The notes: a model not told the origin generated them from the sequence alone. A stretch of 64,000 nucleotides of DNA from Microvirga brassicacearum (GCF_008757455.1 NZ_VCMV01000025.1:95892-159891), one strand, 5' to 3'. Shown: positions 34,556 to 43,965, counted from the first letter of the stretch. Made by a program: numbers and translations.

Positions 34556-35722
34556 ATGATGACCGCTTCTCCACGCTCCAACTGGAACTACCCGAACCCC
34601 ATCCGTTTCGGCGCCGGCCGGATTTCCGAACTCGCGGAAGCGTGCCGCGCTGTCGGTCTTTCGGCTCCGCTCATCGTGACCGATCCGTTTCTTGCAACGC
34701 AGCCGATGACGAAAGCGGCGCTCGACCAGCTCAAAGCCGCCGGTCTCAAGGCCGCGCTGTTCAGCGAGATCAAGCCGAACCCGGTCGAGACGAATATCTA
34801 CAAGGGCCTCGAGGCGCTGAAAGCCGGCAAGCATGACGGCGTCGTCGCGTTCGGCGGCGGCTCGGCGCTCGATGCGGGCAAGGTCATCGCGTTCATGGCC
34901 GGGCAGACCCGCCCGATGTGGGATTTCGAGGATGTGGGCGACTGGTGGACCCGCGCCGACCCGAAAGGCATCCTGCCGATCATTGCCGTGCCGACGACGG
35001 CAGGTACCGGCGCCGAGGTCGGACGTGCGGGCGTCATCACGCAGGAAGCGACGCACACCAAGAAAGTCATCTTCCATCCGCTGATGATGCCGAAGATCAC
35101 GATCTGCGATCCCGCACTCACCGTCGGCATGCCGCCTCACATCACCGCAGGCACCGGCCTCGACGCCCTGGCCCATTGCATCGAAGCCTATTGCGCGCCG
35201 GGTTATCACCCGATGGCGGATGGCATCGCGGTCGAGGGCATCCGGCTCGTGAAGGAATACCTGCCGCGCGCCTACAAAAACGGCAACGACATCGAAGCGC
35301 GCGCCAACATGATGTCGGCGGCCGCCATGGGTGCGACCGCGTTCCAGAAAGGCCTGGGCGCGATCCACGCGCTGTCACATCCGCTCGGCGCGCTCTACGA
35401 TACGCATCACGGCCTCACCAACGCGGTCTTCATGCCGTATGTGCTGGTCTATAACCGCGAAGTCATCGCGCCAAAGATCGAACGACTGGCGGCCTATATC
35501 GGTCTGGAGCCGACCTTCCAGGCCTTTCTCGATTGGGTGCTGAAGCTGCGCAAGGATCTGGGCGTCCCGCACACGCTCGAAGGCCTCAAGGTCGACAATA
35601 CGCGCTTCGACGAAATGTCCACCATGGCGCCGCAGGATCCGACAGCCGGCGGAAACCCGGTTCCCATCAACAAGGACAGTGCACGCAAGCTCTATGAAAA
35701 CGCTCTCGCTGGACGAGTGTAA
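34556..35722 (+). CDS. Iron-containing (type III) alcohol dehydrogenase
   Basis: A 388-residue enzyme. AFGGGSALDAGKVIAFM near residue 100 binds the nucleotide, and VPTTAGTGAEVGRAGVIT follows near residue 147. The metal ligands lie in GLDALAHCIEAYCAPGYHPMAD (in part, near residue 200), IHALSHPLGALYDTHHG near residue 270, and the intervening Asp. It interconverts alcohols and aldehydes with NAD(H). ATG at 34556 is preferred to a TTG overlapping the ALDH stop; ATG at 34559 is equally possible. It is the last gene of the cluster and fits the step alcohol to aldehyde ahead of the ALDH. Confidence 0.88.
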   Translation: MMTASPRSNWNYPNPIRFGAGRISELAEACRAVGLSAPLIVTDPFLATQPMTKAALDQLKAAGLKAALFSEIKPNPVETNIYKGLEALKAGKHDGVVAFGGGSALDAGKVIAFMAGQTRPMWDFEDVGDWWTRADPKGILPIIAVPTTAGTGAEVGRAGVITQEATHTKKVIFHPLMMPKITICDPALTVGMPPHITAGTGLDALAHCIEAYCAPGYHPMADGIAVEGIRLVKEYLPRAYKNGNDIEARANMMSAAAMGATAFQKGLGAIHALSHPLGALYDTHHGLTNAVFMPYVLVYNREVIAPKIERLAAYIGLEPTFQAFLDWVLKLRKDLGVPHTLEGLKVDNTRFDEMSTMAPQDPTAGGNPVPINKDSARKLYENALAGRV

Positions 35723-35757
35723 GTCCCGGAGCATCAGAAACGAGCGCTGAAGAGACG

Positions 35758-35782
35758 GCACCGCTGGGTTGACCAGCGGTGC
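35758..35782 (+). terminator. Terminator hairpin at end of the amine-catabolism cluster
   Basis: A perfect 10-bp stem (GCACCGCTGG with CCAGCGGTGC) and 5-base loop starts 36 bp after the alcohol dehydrogenase stop, followed by GATGTTTG. It sits between this gene and the convergent HAD phosphatase gene and may serve both. Confidence 0.65.
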
Positions 35783-35809
35783 GATGTTTGCCGTCCACTC
35801 CGCGAGCGA

Positions 35810-36478
35810 TTACGTGGCGGTGCCGAGACGCTTCGCCAGAACGTCCCACAGGGCCTTGCTCTGAAAGTTCGGGATCGTGATGTCGGCCCCGGCACGCGTC
35901 ATGTCGGCCGCGGTCAATCCGGTCAGGATTCCAAAGGAAAAGAGCCCCGCGCCTTTTGCGGCTTTCATCCCGGAGGGAGAGTCCTCGAACGCAATCGCCT
36001 GGTCCGCCGCGAGCCCGAGTCGATCGAGTGCGGTGAGGTAGGGAAGGGGATCCGGCTTCCCGCGGCTCACATCATCCCGGGTGATCTTGACGGTAAAGCG
36101 GTCCGTCAAGCCCATGGTGTCGAGCATATGGGAGGCGTTGAGGCTCGGCGCATTGGTGACGAGGGCAATCTTGACCGTGTAACGGTCGGCCCAGTCGAGC
36201 AGATCGAGAAGCCCCTCGAGCGGCTTGAGGTCGGAGGCCAATCGGCGAAAGGCAGCCTCCTTCAGATCCGCGAACGTTTCGTGATCCGTGACAGGCCGGC
36301 CGGGCAGCAGCGTTGCGAAAATCGACTCATTGGTGCGGCCGATGATGGTGTTGCGATAGACCTCGTCGTCAATCGACACGCCTTCGGGGCCGAGAACCTC
36401 CGCAAAAGCGCGCAGATGGACAGGGTCGCTGTGGACCAATGTGCCATCCATGTCGAAAATCAGGGCTTTCAGCGTCAT
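35810..36478 (-). CDS. HAD-superfamily phosphatase (beta-phosphoglucomutase-like)
   Basis: A 222-residue HAD hydrolase. Motif I is FDMDGTLVHSDP near residue 8 with the nucleophilic Asp, motif II is VTNAPS near residue 108, a conserved Lys lies in RGKPDPLPYL, and motif IV is IAFEDSPSGMKAAK near residue 167. It belongs to the phosphatase/phosphoglucomutase branch with a helical cap. An in-frame extension upstream to 36538 is not family-like. The gene is downstream of, and on the same strand as, the ABC importer genes, so it may dephosphorylate the imported solute. Confidence 0.82.
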   Translation of the reverse strand: MTLKALIFDMDGTLVHSDPVHLRAFAEVLGPEGVSIDDEVYRNTIIGRTNESIFATLLPGRPVTDHETFADLKEAAFRRLASDLKPLEGLLDLLDWADRYTVKIALVTNAPSLNASHMLDTMGLTDRFTVKITRDDVSRGKPDPLPYLTALDRLGLAADQAIAFEDSPSGMKAAKGAGLFSFGILTGLTAADMTRAGADITIPNFQSKALWDVLAKRLGTAT

Positions 36479-36618
36479 GGCGTCTCGTATCAGAAAAATC
36501 GGAAGGGCGGAGCAACGCGCGAAACCCAGACCCGGCACGACAGAAAAACTGCCCGTTGGATTTGCGGGTCCCCTTTATAGATAATCATGCGCACGATAAA
36601 CCTGCGCTGAACACGGTT

Positions 36619-37734
36619 TCAGGCCCCCGGAATGATCGCCACACCGCGTTCAGGCGTGAGCGAGATCGCCACGCGGGTGCCGGTCGGAATGGGATCCCGG
36701 CTGCCGTACTGGACGACGAAAAGATTGCCCACGGGAGTCTCGACTTCATATTCCATCTGAGTCCCGAGATAGGACGCTTTGGTGACGGTGCCGGCAACAG
36801 ATCCGGCCGTCGATGCAGTCTCGTTGAGCACGACAGCGTCGGGACGGACCGCCAGCTTCACCGGTCCGGGTTTTACGCCGCGGTGCGGAAGCCGAACGCT
36901 CAATCCACCGATCTGCACACGCGCATGGGCGCCATCCGGCTCGCCCAGGATCCCCGTCAGGATATTGGCATCGCCGATGAAATCCGCCACGAAGAGATCG
37001 GCGGGTTCCTCGTAGAGTTCGCGCGGCGAACCGGTTTGGGCGATCCGCGCATTCGACATCACGATGATATGGTCGGAGACGGCCAGCGCCTCCTCCTGGT
37101 CGTGCGTCACATAGGCGACAGTCAGGTTCAGGCTCCGCTGCAATTCGCGGATGTCCTCGCGCACGCGACGGCGCAGCTTCGCGTCGAGATTCGACAAAGG
37201 CTCGTCGAAGAGCAGAACCTGAGGTTCGAGCACCAGCGCGCGCGCCACGGCAACGCGCTGCTGCTGGCCGCCGGAAAGCTCCGATGGCGAACGCCGCTCG
37301 AGGCCCGACAACCCGATCAGCGCAAGTTTCTCCATCGCCATCGCCTGCGCGTCCTTCTTCGACGCCCCCTGGACGGATGGACCGTAGGCGACGTTTTCGA
37401 GAACCGACATATGCGGGAATAGCGCATAGGACTGGAACACCATGCTGACGTCGCGATCGGCTGCCGAAAGGTTCGTCACATCGCGACCGCCGATGAGAAT
37501 TTGGCCCGCGCTTGCCATCTCGAGTCCCGCGATCATGCGGAGCGTCGTGGTCTTGCCGCAGCCCGATGGCCCCAGCAACGTGACCAGCTTGCCCGGCTCG
37601 ATCGTGAAGGACACGTCGTCGACGGCGGTGACATCGCCATAGCGCTTGGTCACGTTGCGAAACTCGACGGACGCCGCCTTCTTGGTGGACGGGGCGCTGC
37701 GGGAGAGCGAGGCGGTCTGGGTCATCTGGTTCAT
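36619..37734 (-). CDS. ABC transporter ATP-binding protein (FbpC/AfuC/PotA type)
   Basis: A 371-residue importer ATPase. Walker [19 protein letters not shown] is near residue 54, the signature [15 protein letters not shown] near residue 148, Walker [17 protein letters not shown] directly after it, and the H-loop Thr-His in [10 protein letters not shown]. The C-terminal TOBE domain (from about residue 280) matches transporters for iron, sugar phosphates or polyamines. The start codon overlaps the permease stop by four bases. It energises the double permease encoded upstream. Confidence 0.9.
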   Translation of the reverse strand: MNQMTQTASLSRSAPSTKKAASVEFRNVTKRYGDVTAVDDVSFTIEPGKLVTLLGPSGCGKTTTLRMIAGLEMASAGQILIGGRDVTNLSAADRDVSMVFQSYALFPHMSVLENVAYGPSVQGASKKDAQAMAMEKLALIGLSGLERRSPSELSGGQQQRVAVARALVLEPQVLLFDEPLSNLDAKLRRRVREDIRELQRSLNLTVAYVTHDQEEALAVSDHIIVMSNARIAQTGSPRELYEEPADLFVADFIGDANILTGILGEPDGAHARVQIGGLSVRLPHRGVKPGPVKLAVRPDAVVLNETASTAGSVAGTVTKASYLGTQMEYEVETPVGNLFVVQYGSRDPIPTGTRVAISLTPERGVAIIPGA

Positions 37735-39920
37735 GGTATGGCTTGAACAGCGAGTGCGGGAGCGTTCGCGCTGGCAGTGCGGCGTCCGAGGCGCCGCTCG
37801 CCGACAACGAGCTGGATCATCGTGATGGCGATCAGCATCACGATGATGAGAACGGTGGAGTAGGCAATGGCAAGGCCGAACTCGCCCGCTTCAACGCGGC
37901 CGACGATATAGGCGGTCGCCATGTTGTATTCGGCAGTGACGAGGAAGATCACGGCGCTGACCGCCGTCATTGCGCGGACGAAGGAATAGACCAGAGACGC
38001 GACGATAGCCGGGCGCAGCAACGGCAGCACAATGCGGCGCATGGTCGTGGCCGAACGCGCGCCGAGGGTAAGCGATGCCTCATCGAGGCTTTTGTCGATC
38101 TGACTCAAGGTGGCGATGCCCGAGCGGACGCCGACCGGCATGTTGCGGAAGACGAAGCACATGACCAGGATGAATCCGGTGCCGGTGATCTCGATGGGCG
38201 GCACGTTGAAGGCGAGGATATACGAGACGCCGACAACCGTTCCGGGAATTGCGAAACTGAGAAGCGTTCCGAACTCGAACAGTCGCTGCCCCTGGAAGCG
38301 CTGGCGCGTCAAAAGATAGGCGGTCAGGATTCCGATAGCCGCCGTCAGCGGCGCCGAGATCGCCGCGACCTTCATGGTGGCGAAGAACGAATCCCAGGCC
38401 GATCCGGAAAAATAGATGCCCCACTCCGAGCGCTCGATGCGGAACGCCGTGAGATAGTGATCGAAAGTGGGCGAGTAGTCGCGGCCCATCGAACGAACGA
38501 AACCGCCGATCAGGATAATCGCATAGACGATCACCGTGAAGAGGGCCCATGGAATCGCCGTCAAATAGGACGCCAGGGCGACCCGGCGCGGCAACGGCAG
38601 CGGGATGCCGGAATCACCCTTGCCGGTGACGGTGGTGTAGACTTTCTTGCCGAGCCACGCGTGTTGGAGCCAGAAGGCGCCGAGCGTGAAGGCGAGCAGG
38701 ATGATCGACAGGACGGCAGCTCGCCCCTGATCCTGCTGTGCGCCCACAACCGCGAAGAAGATCTTGGTCGACAGAACCTCGAAATTGCCCCCGAGCACGA
38801 GCGGATTGCCGAAATCCGCGAGGCTCTCCACGAAACCGAGCAGGAACGCATTGGCGAGTCCGGGACGCATCAGCGGCAAGGTCACCATCAGGAACGTCGT
38901 CCAACTCTTGGCGCGCAAGGTCTGCGAGGCTTCCTCAAGGGTCGGGCTGATGCCCTGGACGACCCCGATCAGCACGAGGAACGCAATCGGCGTGAATGCG
39001 AGAAGCTGCGCGATGAAGACACCCGGCAAGCCGTAAATCCAGCGGGAGCGCGGCACGCCGAACCAATCGAACAGGAGGGCCGAGGCCGCACCCGAGCGGC
39101 CGAACAGCAGGATCAACGCGAGACCGATGACGAACGGGGGCGTGATGATCGGCAGCACGCTCATGACGCGCAGCAGCTTCTTGTAGCGAAAGCTCGTGCG
39201 CGTGGCGATCAACGCGAAGGAAAGGCCGAGAGCGGTCGTGCCGAACGCCACGAGGACGCCGAGGAACAGGGTGTTCCAGGCCACCCCGCAGCGCAGGTCG
39301 CCCTTAAGGCAATCCAGGCCCCAGATCGAGTGATCGAAGAACTTCACGACAAATTGAGCCGGAGCAAAATTGCCGCGGTCATCGCCGAAGGCGCTGGCGA
39401 GGATCGTCGATACGGGAAAGAAAACGAACACGGCGATCAGCGCGATGACGACGCCGATGGAGGAGGTCACGAAGGCATCGCCCCGGCACCATCCGCGCGC
39501 TGCAAGGCCGTGGCAGAGGATGATCAGGAACGCCGTTGCGGTGAGTGCGGCGCCGTAGCCCATTCCCTCCTGGCGGGGGCCGGGTTCGCCGAAGATCGCC
39601 TTCAGGAAATCCATGGTCCAGCCGTTGAGGCCGATGGTGAAGCCCTGGATGACGATGAGTGCGAGACCGGCTACTCCGGCAGCGACAAGCCAGTCGCTAT
39701 GCGACGCGCTGGCGCCCGGCGCAACCGGTCGCAACGTCATCAGCAGCGGAACGACGATCGGCAGGAGCCACCAGGCGCCCTTTAGGCCGAGCACGAGGCC
39801 GGAACCGCCGATAAAGTAATCGCCGAGACCGGGAGCGAACCCGCTATCGAAGCCGTACCATGGCAGGAGAGCGAAGCCGACCCAGCTCAGGACAATCCAG
39901 CCGAGTGTTGCCCGTGCCAT
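37731..39920 (-). CDS. ABC transporter permease, fused double-domain (FbpB/AfuB type)
   Basis: A 729-residue membrane protein with two binding-protein-dependent transport domains. The first domain's coupling loop includes QGISPTLEEASQTLRAKSWTT near residue 330, and the second's SQIDKSLDEASLTLGARSA lies near residue 620; both have the EAA-type motif. About 16 hydrophobic segments are visible, including extra N-terminal ones. Such fused permeases occur in FbpABC and AfuABC systems. It is flanked by the substrate-binding gene (upstream, 131 bp, with a terminator-like hairpin) and the ATPase gene (overlapping). Confidence 0.88.
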   Translation of the reverse strand: MARATLGWIVLSWVGFALLPWYGFDSGFAPGLGDYFIGGSGLVLGLKGAWWLLPIVVPLLMTLRPVAPGASASHSDWLVAAGVAGLALIVIQGFTIGLNGWTMDFLKAIFGEPGPRQEGMGYGAALTATAFLIILCHGLAARGWCRGDAFVTSSIGVVIALIAVFVFFPVSTILASAFGDDRGNFAPAQFVVKFFDHSIWGLDCLKGDLRCGVAWNTLFLGVLVAFGTTALGLSFALIATRTSFRYKKLLRVMSVLPIITPPFVIGLALILLFGRSGAASALLFDWFGVPRSRWIYGLPGVFIAQLLAFTPIAFLVLIGVVQGISPTLEEASQTLRAKSWTTFLMVTLPLMRPGLANAFLLGFVESLADFGNPLVLGGNFEVLSTKIFFAVVGAQQDQGRAAVLSIILLAFTLGAFWLQHAWLGKKVYTTVTGKGDSGIPLPLPRRVALASYLTAIPWALFTVIVYAIILIGGFVRSMGRDYSPTFDHYLTAFRIERSEWGIYFSGSAWDSFFATMKVAAISAPLTAAIGILTAYLLTRQRFQGQRLFEFGTLLSFAIPGTVVGVSYILAFNVPPIEITGTGFILVMCFVFRNMPVGVRSGIATLSQIDKSLDEASLTLGARSATTMRRIVLPLLRPAIVASLVYSFVRAMTAVSAVIFLVTAEYNMATAYIVGRVEAGEFGLAIAYSTVLIIVMLIAITMIQLVVGERRLGRRTASANAPALAVQAIP

Positions 39921-40005
39921 ATTGATATACTCGCGTGACGCGCAGGAATCGCCCGGAACCGGAAAGCGGCGCCTTGGGTCGTCCTACTTGTGCTCTGAAC
40001 CCGGT

Positions 40006-40036
40006 AAAAAGCGGCGAGGCGAATCCGCCCCGCCGC
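40006..40036 (-). terminator. Rho-independent-type hairpin after the substrate-binding gene
   Basis: On the minus strand an 11-bp stem with one mismatch (arms at 40026-40036 and 40011-40021, 4-base loop) is followed by TTTTT. It lies just after the substrate-binding protein stop. Partial termination here would give more binding protein than permease, a common design in ABC importer operons. Confidence 0.7.
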
Positions 40037-40051
40037 AGATGATCGAAGCTG

Positions 40052-41098
40052 CTATTTCGGCAGATTCTTGACCTCATTGTCCCACTTGGACAGAAGCCGC
40101 TTCCGCTCGTCCGACGAGCCGTATTTGGCGAAATCGAAATTGATCAGCTTGATCTCTTCGAGCTTTGGAGCCTCCGGCGGGACCGGCGTGCTCTTGTTGG
40201 ACGGCACCTGGTAGGATTTTGCTTCCGCGCCGAGCTTCTGCGCTGCCGGCGTCAGAGCCCAATCGTAGAATTTCTTCGCGTTGTCCTGGTTCTTGCCGCC
40301 CTTGATGATCGACATGGAACCGATCTCATAGCCGGTGCCCTCGCAAGGTGCGACGACCTTGATGGGCGCCTTGTCGACGACCATCGTGACGATGTCGTGC
40401 ATGAAGGCGATGCCCACGGTGGTCTCGCCGAGCGCCATGGCCTTCGCCGGCGCCGCTCCCGACTTGGTGTATTGATTGATGTTCTTGTGCAGGGCCTTGA
40501 GGTAGTCGAAACCCTTCTCCTCGCCCATCAACTGAACGATCGTGGCCAGCAGGGTGTAGGCTGTACCGGACGAATTCGGGTCCGCCATCTGGACCTCGTC
40601 CTTCAGCTTGACGTTGAGGATGTCAGCCCAGCATTTCGGCTCCGGGATGCCTTTCGATTTGAGCAGCTCGGTGTTGTAGCCAAACCCGAGAGCGCCCGAA
40701 TAGACGCCGATGGTGCGCTTCTTGGCCTGTTCCCACTGGCGAAGGGCCCAGGGTTGAAGCTCGCTGTTCTTGGGCGACGTGTAGTCGACCGTCAGACCTT
40801 CCTCGGCAGCCTGCATGTGCGGATCGCCGGTGCCGCCCCACCAGATGTCGGCGCGGGGATTGGCGCTTTCGGCCTTTACCTGAGCGTAGATTTCGCCGGA
40901 ACTTTTGCGGGTCATCGAAACCTTGATGCCCGTCTCGCGCTCGAAAGCGCTCGTCATCGCGCGGCACCATTCCTCCTGGACGGCGCAATACATGACGAGG
41001 GCACCCTGGGCCTGCGCCGCCCCCGCGGACATGAAGGACATGACGGTGGTGGCGCCCGCCAGCATGGTCGCGGCGACGAAATTCTTCTTTAACTTCAT
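40052..41098 (-). CDS. Periplasmic substrate-binding protein of the AfuA/FbpA type
   Basis: A 348-residue secreted protein. A basic N-terminus and hydrophobic core end at AGAAQA near residue 30, a signal peptidase I site. The mature protein starts with ALVMYCAVQEEWCRAMTSAF and has RKSSGEIYAQV and ADIWWGGTGDPHMQAAEEG, typical of the extracellular solute-binding family that includes FbpA (ferric iron) and AfuA (hexose phosphates). The tandem iron-binding tyrosines of FbpA are not seen near the C-terminus, which favours a non-iron solute. GGGAG precedes the ATG. It is upstream of the permease and ATPase genes and downstream of an inositol-monophosphatase-like gene. Confidence 0.85.
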   Translation of the reverse strand: MKLKKNFVAATMLAGATTVMSFMSAGAAQAQGALVMYCAVQEEWCRAMTSAFERETGIKVSMTRKSSGEIYAQVKAESANPRADIWWGGTGDPHMQAAEEGLTVDYTSPKNSELQPWALRQWEQAKKRTIGVYSGALGFGYNTELLKSKGIPEPKCWADILNVKLKDEVQMADPNSSGTAYTLLATIVQLMGEEKGFDYLKALHKNINQYTKSGAAPAKAMALGETTVGIAFMHDIVTMVVDKAPIKVVAPCEGTGYEIGSMSIIKGGKNQDNAKKFYDWALTPAAQKLGAEAKSYQVPSNKSTPVPPEAPKLEEIKLINFDFAKYGSSDERKRLLSKWDNEVKNLPK

Positions 41099-41133
41099 GT
41101 TGTTCTCCCTATGTCGTTTCTTGACGTTTTTAT

Positions 41134-41149
41134 GCTTGGCTGGCTAAGC
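41134..41149. promoter_or_regulatory. Partial palindrome ahead of the substrate-binding gene, possible operator
   Basis: GCTTGGCTGGCTAAGC is symmetric in six of eight base pairs and lies 36 bp before the substrate-binding gene start, in an AT-rich leader. The centre lacks the CG step of LacI-type operators, so the regulator type is open. Confidence 0.25.
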
Positions 41150-41208
41150 TCTATGTTATGCGATTGCAGGTCAAGAGGCTTGCAAAAATTTGGGCATGTC
41201 CCGCATCG

Positions 41209-42003
41209 TCAATTCGGCTCCTTGCCGATCCCTGTTGCGGCCATCACCGCCTCGGCCAGCTCCGGTGTGCAGGCGAGAACGGGATTGCCGCTTCTGAGGC
41301 CGTCTTTCGCCAGAAAATTGTTGGTCCATCCGCCCGCCTCCTCGACGAGAAGGAGAGCCGCCAACGCGTCCCAGGAATTGATGTGTAGTTCGCAATAGGC
41401 ATCCACGCGCCCGTCGGCCACATAGGCCAATCCCAACGTGCCGGAGCCCGCGCGCCGGACATTGACGCCCGCTTCCTTGAGCCTCTCGACAAGCGTGACA
41501 TAGGATTCGGCGGGGAGCCGGGACGACCAGCCCGCCTCGACGGTGGCGTGACTGATCTGCGCAAGACCGCTGACGCGAATGGCTTCGCCGTTCAGCGTAG
41601 CTCCACCGCCCCGCGAGGCGGCATAAAGCTCGTCCTGCATCACGTTGTAGACGATTCCGATCTCGGTGCGGTTGTCCCGCACGAAAGCGATCGAAATCGC
41701 GAAATGAGGGATCCCCCGGGCAAAATTGGCCGTTCCGTCGATGGGGTCGACGACCCACACATCCCGCTCGAACGAGCCGCCTCCCTCTTCGCCAAAAAAG
41801 GAGTCGTCGGGGACAAGATGGGCCAGGCGACGGCGGATCAGGTTCTCGACCTCGGAATCGGTGGCGGTGAGAAAGTCCTGGTGGCCCTTCATGTCCGGAC
41901 GCTGCGAGCGCGGCCGTTCCAGAAACCGGCGGCGCGCCAGCATCCCAGCCTCGCGGGCGATGGCGCAGGCGATCGCAATTCGTGTGTCCAGGCCGTCGGT
42001 CAT
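41209..42003 (-). CDS. Inositol-monophosphatase-family phosphatase
   Basis: A 264-residue lithium-sensitive-type phosphatase. The metal motifs are FFGEEGG near residue 70, WVVDPIDGTANFARG near residue 85 and the C-terminal INSWDALAALLLVEEAGG near residue 210, which together give the three-metal site of the IMPase/CysQ/SuhB fold. The ATG at 42003 begins the family domain; an upstream in-frame start adds a non-family leader. It precedes the ABC importer genes on the same strand by 110 bp and could act on a phosphorylated solute they import. A housekeeping inositol or PAP phosphatase role is the alternative. Confidence 0.85.
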   Translation of the reverse strand: MTDGLDTRIAIACAIAREAGMLARRRFLERPRSQRPDMKGHQDFLTATDSEVENLIRRRLAHLVPDDSFFGEEGGGSFERDVWVVDPIDGTANFARGIPHFAISIAFVRDNRTEIGIVYNVMQDELYAASRGGGATLNGEAIRVSGLAQISHATVEAGWSSRLPAESYVTLVERLKEAGVNVRRAGSGTLGLAYVADGRVDAYCELHINSWDALAALLLVEEAGGWTNNFLAKDGLRSGNPVLACTPELAEAVMAATGIGKEPN

Positions 42004-42199
42004 TATGATCGTCTCGCTCTGAAAGGGCGCGAACAGCCGGCGGCGTTGCCGAACATTCACATTTTCCGGTTTACAACTGTGTCGGAGGCTGGGGCTCGAA
42101 TGTGAAAACACTTCTCCGGCGCTTAGAATTGATCCTTTATTAGCCGGCTTCAATCAACTAACTTTCGCCACCCCGAAGCAGGAATCCCCACCCCATCGA

Positions 42200-42664
42200 A
42201 TGGCGCGCGCACAAAAAGATCGTTTCAATCAGGTTGCAGCCCTTCCTTTCCGCGTGCGGAACGGCACGCTGGAGGTGCTTCTCGTGACGTCACGGGAGAC
42301 CAAACGGTGGCTCATTCCGAAAGGCTGGCCGATGAAAGGCAAGAAGGCCTACAAGGCCGCGGCCCAGGAGGCTTTTGAGGAGGCCGGTGTCAAAGGGACT
42401 GTCGGACAGGTCGCCATCGGGCATTACGATTACTGGAAGCGGCGAGCTGAGCATTTCGATCTCTGTCGCGTTCAGGTCTATCCGCTCGAGGTCTCGAAGC
42501 AGTTGAAGAAATGGCCGGAGAAAGGCCAGCGTGACTATCGCTGGTTCGAGGTCGAGGAAGCTGCACAGCAGGTTCTCGAACCCGCGCTCGCCGCCGTGAT
42601 CCGCGCCCTGCCGCTTCATGTGCAGTCGACGCCCACTCCGGCACTTCCCGCCTTGACGGTGTGA
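42200..42664 (+). CDS. Nudix hydrolase, DIPP-like
   Basis: A 154-residue Nudix protein. The helix is IPKGWPMKGKKAYKAAAQEA followed by FEEAGVKG, at residues about 35-60. Compared with the consensus box, the first Glu is Lys and the Arg is Gln, while the EExG catalytic Glu pair is kept. This variant, with PKGWPMKGKK, is common in alphaproteobacterial diphosphoinositol/diadenosine polyphosphate-type hydrolases. The C-terminus has the WFEVEEAAQQV region. It is divergent from the phosphatase gene and appears to be a single-gene unit. Confidence 0.83.
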   Translation: MARAQKDRFNQVAALPFRVRNGTLEVLLVTSRETKRWLIPKGWPMKGKKAYKAAAQEAFEEAGVKGTVGQVAIGHYDYWKRRAEHFDLCRVQVYPLEVSKQLKKWPEKGQRDYRWFEVEEAAQQVLEPALAAVIRALPLHVQSTPTPALPALTV

Positions 42665-42782
42665 CGAGCAGCCGGCGCGGCAGCTTTTCCTTACGAAACC
42701 GGGAACACAATTCCCTTCAGGCTTTTCATTAGCGAGGCGGAGGCGCGCGGCGCCGTGCGATCATTGCTAGGAGGGAAGCGAA

Positions 42783-43955
42783 ATGAGGGCCCTGTGCTGG
42801 CACGGAAAAGGCGATATCCGGTGTGACACGGTTCCGGATCCCGAAATCGAGGATGCGCGAGACGCAATCATCAGGATGACGAGTTGCGCGATCTGTGGCT
42901 CGGATCTCCACCTTTACAATCACTTCATTCCGGGAATGAAGGATGGCGACATCATGGGCCATGAGTTCATGGGGGAGGTGGTCGAAATTGGTTCGAGCGT
43001 CAGCAACCTGAAGGTCGGGGACCGGATCGTGGTGCCTTTCACCATCATCTGCGGCGAATGCGAACAATGCCGGCGCGGGAATTTTTCCGTCTGCGAGCGC
43101 ACCAACCGCAACGCCAGTCTGGCCGCCAAGGCCTTCGGGCATACGACCGCCGGCCTCTTCGGGTACACGCATCTCACCGGGGGCTATGCCGGAGGGCAGG
43201 CGGAATATGTGCGCATCCCCTATGCCGACACCACGCATGTGAAGGTGCCCGAGGGCCTTACCGACGAACAAGTGCTTTTCCTCGGCGATATCTTTCCGAC
43301 CGGCTGGCAGGCGGTCGTCCAATGCGACATCCAGCCGTCGGACACGGTTGCCATATGGGGTTGCGGCCCCGTGGGCCAGATGGCGATCCGCAGCGCCATC
43401 CTTCTCGGTGCAAAGCAGGTGGTGGCGATCGACTGTGTGCCCGAGCGCCTCAGCATGGCGCAAGCGGGCGGCGCGACGACCATCGATTTCGACGAGGAAA
43501 GCGTCATCGAGCGCCTGAACCAATTGACCAACGGCAAGGGTCCGGAGAAATGCATCGATGCGGTCGGCCTCGAGGCCCACGCGACGCGGAGCATCGATTC
43601 CGTGGTCGACCGCGCAAAGCAGGCGGTCATGCTGGAGAGCGACCGTCCGCACGTGCTGCGGGAGATGTTCTATGTCTGCCGGCCGGCCGGTGTCGTCTCG
43701 GTGCCCGGCGTCTATGGCGGTCTTATCGACAAGATTCCATTCGGCGCGGTCATGAACAAAGGACTCACCATCCGCACCGGGCAAACGCATGTAAACCGCT
43801 GGACCGAGGATCTCCTGCGGCGCATCCAGGAAGGGCAGATCGATCCTTCATTCGTGATTACTCACACGGTCGGTCTCGATGACGGACCTGAAATGTATGA
43901 GACGTTCCGCGACAAGAAGGACGGCTGCATCAAGGTCGTTCTCAAACCCCATTGA
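42783..43955 (+). CDS. Zinc-dependent alcohol dehydrogenase (formaldehyde dehydrogenase-like)
   Basis: A 390-residue medium-chain dehydrogenase. The catalytic zinc site is [11 protein letters not shown] near residue 35 and [12 protein letters not shown] near residue 60. The structural zinc Cys cluster is [15 protein letters not shown] near residues 90-104. The Rossmann motif is [13 protein letters not shown] near residue 190. The insertion pattern and length fit the glutathione-independent FdhA-like group used for formaldehyde or threonine-type alcohols. AGGAGG is a few bases before the ATG. The small membrane-protein gene follows after 10 bp. Confidence 0.85.
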   Translation: MRALCWHGKGDIRCDTVPDPEIEDARDAIIRMTSCAICGSDLHLYNHFIPGMKDGDIMGHEFMGEVVEIGSSVSNLKVGDRIVVPFTIICGECEQCRRGNFSVCERTNRNASLAAKAFGHTTAGLFGYTHLTGGYAGGQAEYVRIPYADTTHVKVPEGLTDEQVLFLGDIFPTGWQAVVQCDIQPSDTVAIWGCGPVGQMAIRSAILLGAKQVVAIDCVPERLSMAQAGGATTIDFDEESVIERLNQLTNGKGPEKCIDAVGLEAHATRSIDSVVDRAKQAVMLESDRPHVLREMFYVCRPAGVVSVPGVYGGLIDKIPFGAVMNKGLTIRTGQTHVNRWTEDLLRRIQEGQIDPSFVITHTVGLDDGPEMYETFRDKKDGCIKVVLKPH

Positions 43956-43965
43956 GGTTCCAGAA

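Noticed and set aside
37743..39785. 680-codon plus-strand frame opposite the double permease gene
   Set aside because: Again the antisense image of membrane helices; the permease and its operon context are convincing.
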